This document shows positions 1 to 5,070 of a stretch of DNA of 5,070 bases, piece after piece. Source of the stretch: Anaerolineales bacterium (GTDB lineage: Bacteria > Chloroflexota > Anaerolineae > Anaerolineales > UBA4823); the NCBI GenBank assembly GCA_026415275.1, contig JAOAHK010000220.1, positions 1 to 5,070 on the forward strand, read 5' to 3'. The notes under the pieces were generated by a model, which did no database searches, was not told the DNA's origin, and saw nothing but the letters and a program-made list of their open reading frames with translations. A program made the translations under genes and the position numbers. Each line of letters begins with the position of its first letter. Position 1 is the stretch's first letter.

Positions 1-12
1 GGAGTGAGCCGC

Positions 13-1656
13 TCAAGCGTTGCTGATGGTCACGAAGACCATCGGGCGCCGTTTGGTCTTGTTATAGAGAAACGAGCGCAAAGTCTGTTCTAGGTCATTT
101 TGCAGGCGGCCGTTGCTGGTGCAATCCACGGTCTTACGGACCAGTTGGCGCGTTTCGGCGACCAATTCATCTAACTCCTCGACAGAGACAAAGCCGCGCG
201 TGATCACCTCGGGCTCATCCAACAATCGACAAGAGCGGCGATCCAAAACCAGGTTTACCAGCACAAAGCCATCGCGAGCGAGGATTTCACGCTCACGCAC
301 CAAACTAGGACTGACCTCCCCCACCGAAGCACCATCGACAAAGACGTAGCCCCCAGGCACGCGCTCGGCAATACGCATCTGATCTTCGCTCAATTCAATG
401 ACCATGCCATTTTCGACAATGGCAATGCGCTCAGCAGGAATGCCCACTTCCTGCGCCAGGCGAGCGTGCTGATGGAGATGGCGAAGTTCCCCGTGAATCG
501 GGATCAGGAACTTCGGGCGCACCAGATTAAGCATCAGCTTGATCTCCTCTGCGCTGGCGTGCCCAGAAACATGGACTGGCGCAATATCTTCGTAGATGAC
601 ATTGGCGCCGCGGCGGAAGAGGCGATTGATCGTGCGGTGCACACTCTCTTCGTTGCCTGGGATAGGATGAGAGGAGAGGATCACGGTGTCGCCGGGCATA
701 ATATCAAACTGCCGATTGGTGCCAGTGGAAAGCCGTCCCATAATCGAGCTGGGCTCGCCTTGTGTACCCGTGGACATCAAGACCACTTCGTTGGGATTCA
801 TGCGCAGCGCTTGCTCAATCGAGACAATTTCCTCATCAGGGATGTCTAAGTAACCCAAGCGGCGGGCAATGCGGGCATTTTCCACCATGCTGGAGCCAAC
901 AAAAGCCATTTTGCGCCTATAGCGCATGGCAGCGTTGGCTACCTGCTGCATGCGCGAGATCAAGGAGGCAAAACTTGCCACAATAATCCGTCCCGGCGCA
1001 TCGCGGAAGACGCTGTCAAACGCAGCGTCGATGACCCGTTCTGAAGGCGTCCACCCTGGCCGAGTAGAATTGGTCGAATCGGCAAGCAGTGCTAATACTC
1101 CTTGCTGAGAATATTCTGCCAGCTTGGCAAAATCGGTTGGCCAATTATCCACAGGCGTGTGGTCAAATTTATAATCTCCAGTGTGAACGACCAATCCAAC
1201 CGGCGTGCGAATGCCAAGCCCAACCCCATCGGGGATTGAGTGACAGACGTGGAAGAACTCCACATCAAAGACGCCAATGCGCACTCGGTCACCAGCGCGC
1301 ACAGTGTTGAGGGTGAGCTTGCTCAGCAAACCATTGCGTGCTAGTTTCACTTCTAACAAGCCGCGTGTGAGCGCAGTAGCATAAATCGGGGCTTGTACTT
1401 GCTCCAAAACATGGCGCGCTGCGCCCGTATGGTCTTCGTGACCATGGGTGAAGATAATGCCCACAACTCGATGACGATTCTCCACCAGATATTGGAAATC
1501 GGGGATAATATAATCGATCCCCAACATATCGTTTTCAGGGAACATTAAGCCTGCGTCGACCACCAAAATTTGGTCGGCGTACTCGTACACCATCATGTTC
1601 TTGCCCACTTCCCCCAATCCTCCAAGGGGGAGGATGCGTAAAATTTTATCTTTCAT
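13..1656 (-). CDS. rnj: Ribonuclease J (metallo-beta-lactamase/beta-CASP RNase)
   Basis: RNase J is a cytoplasmic zinc-dependent enzyme with 5'-3' exonuclease and endonuclease activity, acting in mRNA decay and RNA maturation. The 547-residue product has the full family layout. The metallo-beta-lactamase core carries HGHEDH at residues 71-76, His139, Asp161 in TGDYKFD and His388 in PIHGELRHL. The beta-CASP part carries SFASLISR near 228-235, STGTQGEP near 295-302, SSHPIPGNE near 328-336 and HVSGH near 362-366. A C-terminal domain follows from about 440 to the end, so the protein is not truncated. I chose the ATG at 1654-1656 because the conserved N-terminus (KILRILPLGGLGEVGKNM) starts just after it and a purine-rich AAGAAGGA lies 10 bases upstream. 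A TTG 15 codons earlier lies inside the terminator U tract and is unlikely. In the SFAS motif the usual Asn-Ile/Val-His/Tyr is Leu-Ile-Ser here. Which paralogue (J1 or J2) it is cannot be told from sequence alone. Confidence 0.96.
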   Translation of the reverse strand: MKDKILRILPLGGLGEVGKNMMVYEYADQILVVDAGLMFPENDMLGIDYIIPDFQYLVENRHRVVGIIFTHGHEDHTGAARHVLEQVQAPIYATALTRGLLEVKLARNGLLSKLTLNTVRAGDRVRIGVFDVEFFHVCHSIPDGVGLGIRTPVGLVVHTGDYKFDHTPVDNWPTDFAKLAEYSQQGVLALLADSTNSTRPGWTPSERVIDAAFDSVFRDAPGRIIVASFASLISRMQQVANAAMRYRRKMAFVGSSMVENARIARRLGYLDIPDEEIVSIEQALRMNPNEVVLMSTGTQGEPSSIMGRLSTGTNRQFDIMPGDTVILSSHPIPGNEESVHRTINRLFRRGANVIYEDIAPVHVSGHASAEEIKLMLNLVRPKFLIPIHGELRHLHQHARLAQEVGIPAERIAIVENGMVIELSEDQMRIAERVPGGYVFVDGASVGEVSPSLVREREILARDGFVLVNLVLDRRSCRLLDEPEVITRGFVSVEELDELVAETRQLVRKTVDCTSNGRLQNDLEQTLRSFLYNKTKRRPMVFVTISNA

Positions 1657-1666
1657 ACTTCTTTCG

Positions 1667-1674
1667 TCCTTCTT
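1667..1674 (-). promoter_or_regulatory. Ribosome binding site of RNase J
   Basis: On the minus strand AAGAAGGA reads toward the ATG at 1656 with 10 bases between. The spacing is a little long, but the match supports the ATG rather than the upstream TTG at 1699-1701, which has no purine-rich site of its own and falls in the terminator. Confidence 0.6.
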
Positions 1675-1699
1675 CTTGTGATGTGCAACGTTGATCAGC

Positions 1700-1737
1700 A
1701 AAAAAACAGCCCGAACGGCAAATGACCGACCGGGCTG
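1700..1737 (-). terminator. Intrinsic terminator in the RNase J leader
   Basis: On the minus strand CAGCCCG (1737-1731) pairs perfectly with CGGGCTG (1713-1707). A second inner stem of CGG (1728-1726) with CCG (1718-1716) lies across a small internal loop and closes a 7-base loop. Seven consecutive T residues follow directly (1706-1700). This is a textbook rho-independent terminator in the minus direction only; there is no T tract on the plus side. It can end transcripts coming from the glycosyltransferase operon. It also lies downstream of the promoter at 1849-1877 and upstream of RNase J, so it can act as an attenuator for RNase J. Confidence 0.88.
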
Positions 1738-1763
1738 CTGCGATTCTAGAATAGATGGTCTGT

Positions 1764-1781
1764 TTATCTGAATTCAAACAT
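1764..1781 (-). CDS. Possible five-residue leader peptide (MFEFR)
   Basis: Inside the leader an ATG (1781-1779) is preceded by AGGAG (1789-1785) with only 3 bases between, and opens the codons for Met-Phe-Glu-Phe-Arg before TAA (1766-1764). The position, 27 bases ahead of the terminator stem, would suit a translated leader that influences downstream folding. The Shine-Dalgarno match is good but the spacing is shorter than ideal. An ORF this short can arise by chance, and two Phe codons in five are not a convincing attenuation run. Confidence 0.25.
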   Translation of the reverse strand: MFEFR

Positions 1782-1815
1782 CTTCTCCTGAAAGGTAGAT
1801 TCAACCACGTCCTCA

Positions 1816-1834
1816 GTCGGCAAGCCTTGCCAAC
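1816..1834 (-). promoter_or_regulatory. Strong 5'-terminal stem-loop of the leader
   Basis: On the minus strand GUUGGCAA pairs with UUGCCGAC around a GGC loop: 8 base pairs including one G-U. It starts only about 8 bases from the predicted transcript start. Such hairpins near a 5' end are known to shield mRNAs from 5'-dependent decay, which is notable because the downstream gene encodes the 5'-3' exonuclease itself. Its 3' arm can also pair with part of the terminator stem. Confidence 0.5.
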
Positions 1835-1848
1835 AAAAATCTATATAA

Positions 1849-1877
1849 ATTTTAGCATTATGGAGGGGATTTGTCAA
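1849..1877 (-). promoter_or_regulatory. Near-consensus sigma-70 promoter driving the RNase J leader
   Basis: On the minus strand a perfect -35 TTGACA (1877-1872) is separated by exactly 17 bases from TAAAAT (1854-1849), a five-of-six match to the -10 box, with an extended TG one base upstream of it. A start near 1842 is expected. The -35 lies inside the Phe521-Asp522-Lys523 codons of the glycosyltransferase gene and the -10 just past its TAA stop, so promoter and upstream gene overlap. No other comparable promoter is visible between here and the RNase J ATG. Confidence 0.8.
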
Positions 1878-3438
1878 AGCTGCGTTTCTTGACCAAAATC
1901 AACCGATACGGCTCTTCGGGGTAGTAATGCACGATGTTGCGCTCCTTGAAGGTATCTGCTAGAGCTTGATCAGTGTTCGGCCCGATCGAACGCACAAAGA
2001 TAAAAGGCGAATCGAGAAACGGTGAGCTTAACTCCAACAGGGCACCGTATTCCGTCCAATGCTCGGGGTGCACAATGACCAAAGCGGGCGTCAATGCCTG
2101 AGCTTGTTCGGTCAAAAAAGGTCGCAGGCGTCCAGCGGTCACACCGTACAGTCCATACATGCCTCCCAAACGTGGCGGTGTGTAGAAAAGCTGGTTGGCG
2201 ATTACGGGAAAGGCAAGCACTGTCACAGCCAGCAGACGGCGCCATTTGCGCCATCCTGGTTGAGAAACGTAATTTTCTTGGGGCAAGATAGGCAATCCCG
2301 CTAGCCAAGCAAATCCGGCTGCGCTGAGCAAGACAGCGCTTGCTAGCCCTTCAAAATAATAGCGCGGCCCAAACAAGGCCGAGCCTATCCAGTAAAACAA
2401 ATAAATGACCAGCAAAGCTGGCAGCACCAATAAAGCTGGCAAAGCTACCCAACGCCGCTTCCAAAGGACTGCGAGAATGCCAAATGGCATCAAGACCCAC
2501 GAATATTGTCCCCAGCCAAACAAGTCATGCCGACCGAAGAACAAGCTATATTTCAGGTTCACCCAAGCCTGATGCAAGCTATGGCCGCCTTCGACACGCC
2601 CGTGTCCCGGGCCGAAGCCGACCTTGTCATATTCCCACCATAGGGTGTAAGGGTTGAGCAACGGGTCGCCCGTGACAGCATATTGCCAAAGAAAGAGCAA
2701 CGCAGACACCCCGCCAGCCAGAAGGGCAAAGGCAATCAGGCGGAAACGCACCTCGCGCTCGCCTTGCCAGAAAAGCCAGATCGCGTGAAAGACAAAAGGC
2801 AGAGCGACCCCCACAGCAGTCAGAGGGCGGGTGAGCGCCAAAAGCCCTAAACTGAGTGCCCCAACCAGCAGCGGCAGGACAACAGGCAATCTTCGCTCCT
2901 TTAAACCCTCTTGAAAAACATCCAACCAACTTAGCCCAAAGGCTAAGGTCAAGAAAAGTCCAAAAGGGTGCGACAATAAAGAGCCACAGTTCATCCAAAA
3001 GAAGGGAGAAGTGAGGGTTAAGCCAACGCTGAGCAAGCCGACCAGATTGCCAAACAGCCGTTGCCCTAGCCGATAGAGCAACCACAGCGATAAGCCCGCT
3101 AACAGCGGGTTAACCCATGCGCGCACCCCCAAGCGCACTCCCAATGAGAGTATCGCCGGCCAACCAGGCGGATACTTACCAAAGCGCTGCCCTTGATAAT
3201 CGACCACAAACGGCACCAAAAAGGATTTTTCGTACGGCGGTGAAGGCAAGGTCAATTTGTCGCGTGCCATCACCTGCGCTTGCCAGGCATACGCCATTTC
3301 GTCTTCGATATGGGGTACAGCCTCGAAAATGCGCACCGTCACCTGATGGGCGATAAAAATCCCACACACGCTCAGACAAAATGCCAGCAAGTCACTCCAT
3401 GAAAAGCGCAGAGAACGGATGCTTGGCAAGAAACTCAT
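1858..3438 (-). CDS. Multi-pass membrane glycosyltransferase, ArnT/PMT-like (GT-C fold)
   Basis: The 526-residue product looks like an integral membrane sugar transferase of the dolichyl-phosphate-mannose-protein mannosyltransferase/ArnT type, which moves a sugar from a polyprenyl-phosphate carrier to a lipid, glycan or protein on the outer face of the membrane. A first membrane helix at about 17-34 is followed by an acidic loop with HIEDE (43-47), the usual place of the catalytic acid in GT-C enzymes. KYPPGWP (89-94) and GPRYYFEG (357-364) resemble recurring family motifs. By eye there are roughly 10-12 hydrophobic helices up to residue 418, then a C-terminal stretch of about 100 residues that seems soluble. 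Donor and acceptor cannot be named. The start ATG has no clear ribosome binding site; no better start exists before Met48. It lies 55 bases after the nucleotidase gene with no terminator between, so co-transcription is likely. Its last codons contain the RNase J promoter. Confidence 0.75.
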   Translation of the reverse strand: MSFLPSIRSLRFSWSDLLAFCLSVCGIFIAHQVTVRIFEAVPHIEDEMAYAWQAQVMARDKLTLPSPPYEKSFLVPFVVDYQGQRFGKYPPGWPAILSLGVRLGVRAWVNPLLAGLSLWLLYRLGQRLFGNLVGLLSVGLTLTSPFFWMNCGSLLSHPFGLFLTLAFGLSWLDVFQEGLKERRLPVVLPLLVGALSLGLLALTRPLTAVGVALPFVFHAIWLFWQGEREVRFRLIAFALLAGGVSALLFLWQYAVTGDPLLNPYTLWWEYDKVGFGPGHGRVEGGHSLHQAWVNLKYSLFFGRHDLFGWGQYSWVLMPFGILAVLWKRRWVALPALLVLPALLVIYLFYWIGSALFGPRYYFEGLASAVLLSAAGFAWLAGLPILPQENYVSQPGWRKWRRLLAVTVLAFPVIANQLFYTPPRLGGMYGLYGVTAGRLRPFLTEQAQALTPALVIVHPEHWTEYGALLELSSPFLDSPFIFVRSIGPNTDQALADTFKERNIVHYYPEEPYRLILVKKRSFDKSPP

Positions 3439-3493
3439 GGATGGTTGAGACGTTTTGTATGATCAGATTCGAGGGAGAACCAGAAGCCTCACT
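3439..3493 (-). other. Short intergenic gap, no terminator seen
   Basis: Fifty-five bases between the nucleotidase stop and the glycosyltransferase ATG. I see no hairpin with a T tract, no convincing promoter and no clear Shine-Dalgarno sequence, only a TGATCA palindrome. This fits read-through from the upstream gene pair. Confidence 0.5.
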
Positions 3494-4501
3494 TTATTGT
3501 GCTTCATCTGGCACAGCGCCGACCGCTTTCAATGCAGCAAGAGCTAGATCGTGCAAGACGCCATTGGATGCCAAAACGCCGCGGTTTTGGCGCAAGGTGC
3601 GCCCCTGTGAGAAGTCTAACGCTTTGCCGCGCAAATCGGTGATCTTCCCACCGGCTTCCTCTAAAAGGATGCTTCCTGTGGCTTGATCCCAGATTTTCTC
3701 GCGGTAGTCTGGTTTGCTTGGGGAGAGTAAACGCAGTAGGAGTTCGCCTTTCCCGTCCGCCAAGAGGGCATACTTGGCTTGGCTGTCCAAGCGCAGCGGC
3801 GCCGCTTGAATATTGAGATAACGGGCAAAGGCCTCGATCTTCTCGGCATCGGTGTGCCCGCTCTCAAAGGAGCGCAGCAAGCGCGCCTGTTGCACATCCG
3901 CTTGGTTCGAGACCCGCAGGCGGCGATAGTCCTGCGGTTGGTGCAAGGAGGTCACCCAGGCTCCCTGACCGCGCTGCGCCACGAACAAAGCTCCTTCCCC
4001 TTCTTTACTCGGCTGACCAGCGGGATTGAGTTTGGGGCAAGCGAGGACGCCCAATTGCACCCTGCCATCTTTGATCAGAGCTAGCGCAACAGCGTATTGG
4101 TCGCCGCGCAAAAAGCCTTTTGTGCCATCGAGGGGATCAAGTGTCCAAAAGTGACCTTCAGTCGAACCGTTGCCGCGTTCGATCCACTCACAAATCACAT
4201 TTTCGTCGGCGTCGGGTTCAACGCGGCGCACGTATTGGGTAACCAGAAGTAGAGCATCTTGCGCCTGCGGTTGGCGCAACAGCCCGCTTTCTTCCTCGGC
4301 AACCAAGCGGTCAGCGGGAAAAGCGCGCTGAAGTGCTGCAGCAACCACAGCTTGGGCGGCGTAATCTGCCACGGTGACCGGTGAGCGGTCATCCTTGGTC
4401 AGAGCAGCCGTGACCAATTCCTTTTCAACCTGGGCAGCCAGCAAGCCTGCTTGACGGGTTGCCTCTAGCGCAAATTGAACTTCGGAAGTTAACTCAAACA
4501 T
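3494..4501 (-). CDS. 3'(2'),5'-bisphosphate nucleotidase, HAL2/CysQ-like (inositol monophosphatase superfamily)
   Basis: Members of this family remove the 3'-phosphate from pAp (or PAPS) to give AMP, clearing a by-product of sulfate activation and of phosphopantetheine transfer. The 335-residue product shows the metal-dependent phosphatase signature: DRSPVTVADYAAQ (38-50), AEEES (68-72), WTLDPLDGTKGFLRGDQYA (119-137) with metal ligands Asp122 and Asp125, and WDQATG (271-276) with Asp272, followed by EEAGGKITDLRGKALDF. The SPVTVAD and DGTKGFLRG stretches are typical of HAL2-like nucleotidases rather than plain inositol monophosphatases. WDQATG departs from the usual WDHAAG. The ATG at 4499-4501 is chosen because AAGGA lies 6 bases upstream and the fold begins there; a GTG 33 codons earlier would add a stretch with no family resemblance that overlaps rimO. 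The gene overlaps rimO by 8 bases. No sulfate-assimilation gene is visible nearby, so the physiological substrate is inferred. Confidence 0.9.
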   Translation of the reverse strand: MFELTSEVQFALEATRQAGLLAAQVEKELVTAALTKDDRSPVTVADYAAQAVVAAALQRAFPADRLVAEEESGLLRQPQAQDALLLVTQYVRRVEPDADENVICEWIERGNGSTEGHFWTLDPLDGTKGFLRGDQYAVALALIKDGRVQLGVLACPKLNPAGQPSKEGEGALFVAQRGQGAWVTSLHQPQDYRRLRVSNQADVQQARLLRSFESGHTDAEKIEAFARYLNIQAAPLRLDSQAKYALLADGKGELLLRLLSPSKPDYREKIWDQATGSILLEEAGGKITDLRGKALDFSQGRTLRQNRGVLASNGVLHDLALAALKAVGAVPDEAQ

Positions 4502-5070
4502 GTTCAATCCTTGGCTCTTGGGTTTCGACCACGCCGTGCAAATCATAAGGCATGGCGCCGAGAATGCGCACTGGCACAATTTCTCCAACCGGGGCTTCAC
4601 CCTCGATAACGGTCAACCCATCGATCTCCGGGGCGTCGCGGTACGTGCGCCCAATGGAGATCAGTTGCCCGCGCTGACGTCCGTTGTCGGCTTGCGCCAT
4701 CCCTTGCCCTTCGATCAAGACTTCAAACCGTTTGCCGATCAAGGACTGATGGATTTGCAAGGAGATTTGCTGTTGGGTCGCCATCAGGCGTTCCCAGCGT
4801 TCCTGTTTAATTTCCGCGGGTATGGGGTCCCCAAGCGGTTCGCTTGCCGTGCCGCTCTCAAAGGAGAAGGGGAAGACGCCTACATGGTCAAAACGGATTT
4901 CTCGGACAAAATCCAACAAGGTTTGAAACTCCGCCTCGCCCTCGCCGGGATAGCCAACAATAAAGGTGGTGCGTAGGGTTAGTCCGGGAATTTGACGGCG
5001 CATCTTCTCTAGGGTGCGATAGACCCACTCGAGATTTGCCGGGCGCCGCAAGGCGCGCAAGATGTCGGGG
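4494..5070 (-). CDS. rimO: Ribosomal protein S12 methylthiotransferase RimO (C-terminal part, cut by window edge)
   Basis: RimO is a radical-SAM iron-sulfur enzyme that adds a methylthio group to the conserved aspartate of ribosomal protein S12. The visible 191 codons cover the last part of the radical-SAM domain (ILRALRRP, then TFIVGYPGEGEAEFQTLLDFV and FDHVGVFPFSFESGTA) and the C-terminal TRAM domain ending in YDLHGVV. GRTYRDAPEIDG is RimO-like and separates it from the tRNA enzyme MiaB. The UPF0004 domain and the CxxxCxxC cluster motif would lie beyond 5070 and are not seen. The frame is open to the window edge; an in-frame TTG at 5058-5060 lies in the middle of the conserved ILRALRRP motif and is not the start. 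Its TGA stop falls inside the first codons of the nucleotidase gene. Confidence 0.94.
   Translation of the reverse strand, partial: PDILRALRRPANLEWVYRTLEKMRRQIPGLTLRTTFIVGYPGEGEAEFQTLLDFVREIRFDHVGVFPFSFESGTASEPLGDPIPAEIKQERWERLMATQQQISLQIHQSLIGKRFEVLIEGQGMAQADNGRQRGQLISIGRTYRDAPEIDGLTVIEGEAPVGEIVPVRILGAMPYDLHGVVETQEPRIEHV
4508..4512 (-). promoter_or_regulatory. Ribosome binding site of the nucleotidase gene, inside rimO
   Basis: AAGGA on the minus strand lies 6 bases before the ATG at 4501, near-ideal spacing. It sits within the last codons of rimO, so ribosomes ending rimO pass directly over it, and it decides the start choice for the nucleotidase. Confidence 0.7.

Larger units (their letters stand above)
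1700..1842 (-). ncRNA. Structured leader RNA of RNase J (candidate attenuator or small RNA)
   Basis: Predicted transcript segment from the likely start near 1842 to the terminator U tract, about 143 bases. Hairpins found by eye, in order: a strong 5' stem-loop (1816-1834); a weaker stem CUGAG...UUCAG enclosing GUGG/CUAC (about 1788-1816), which shares base 1816 with the first; a third with AGAUG/CAUCU arms (about 1754-1783); then the terminator. I do not recognise a known riboswitch class; in particular the T-box motif AGGGUGGNACCGCG is missing. It may be a cis-acting leader whose terminator is read through under some condition, or an independent small RNA with RNase J expressed by leak-through. 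The boundaries and folds are inferred by hand. Confidence 0.5.

Noticed and set aside
1..15. TGAGC/GCTCA inverted repeat at the RNase J stop as a terminator
   Set aside because: The arms are only 5 bases around one base, and the sequence beyond, CTCC then the window edge, shows no T tract.
466..849. 127-codon open frame on the plus strand
   Set aside because: It is antisense to the conserved beta-CASP region of RNase J and shows no protein-like features.
1657..1701. TTG start giving RNase J 15 extra residues
   Set aside because: The TTG overlaps the terminator U tract, has no Shine-Dalgarno site, and the extra residues (rich in His and Lys) are not family-like; the ATG at 1656 has a site and precedes the conserved N-terminus.
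1743..1752. Perfect palindrome ATTCTAGAAT as an operator
   Set aside because: Ten-base palindromes are expected by chance, and it lies about 90 bases downstream of the likely transcription start; no second copy was seen.
1707..1842. T-box or other known riboswitch ahead of RNase J
   Set aside because: No T-box AGGGUGGNACCGCG motif and no other class I can recognise; it is kept only as an unnamed structured leader.
2627..3085. 152-codon minus-strand frame inside the glycosyltransferase gene
   Set aside because: Same strand but another frame within a coherent membrane-protein ORF; the Cys, Ala and Arg-rich translation is typical of an out-of-frame shadow.
4502..4600. GTG start giving the nucleotidase 33 extra residues
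   Set aside because: The extension lies wholly inside rimO coding sequence and shows no family resemblance, while the ATG at 4501 has a well-placed AAGGA.
4500..4976. 158-codon open frame on the plus strand
   Set aside because: It is antisense to conserved rimO and its translation looks like a shadow with no recognisable domain.

Overview
This window carries four protein-coding genes, all on the minus strand, in a tightly packed chromosomal housekeeping segment. Transcription runs from high to low coordinates. In order: the C-terminal part of rimO (4494-5070, cut by the window edge), a HAL2/CysQ-type 3'(2'),5'-bisphosphate nucleotidase (3494-4501), a multi-pass membrane glycosyltransferase of the ArnT/PMT (GT-C) type (1858-3438), and ribonuclease J (13-1656). 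I see no mobile element, CRISPR array, tRNA, rRNA or phage gene. The host is a bacterium that uses RNase J and an E. coli-like sigma-70 promoter. Protein flavour, moderate GC and the RimO/HAL2/GT-C mix would fit Chloroflexota (Anaerolineae-like), but that is an impression only.

Layout. rimO and the nucleotidase overlap by 8 bases and look translationally coupled. The membrane glycosyltransferase follows after 55 bases with no terminator seen, so these three could be one transcription unit. Between the glycosyltransferase and RNase J there are 201 bases, and they are the most interesting part of the window. A near-consensus promoter (TTGACA, 17-base spacer, TAAAAT with TG extension) sits across the end of the glycosyltransferase gene. 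It is followed by a leader that can form several hairpins, a possible five-codon upstream ORF, and a clear intrinsic terminator with a seven-U tail. Only 43 bases remain between the end of the U tract and the RNase J ATG, too few for another promoter of the usual layout. RNase J transcription therefore seems to have to pass this terminator.

Functional picture. Three of the four products bear on RNA or translation: RimO modifies ribosomal protein S12, RNase J degrades and matures RNA, and the nucleotidase removes pAp, a nucleotide known in other organisms to inhibit exoribonucleases. The best candidate for something undescribed is the terminator-containing leader of RNase J, either as an attenuator (possibly autoregulatory) or as a separate RNA of about 140 bases that shares the promoter.
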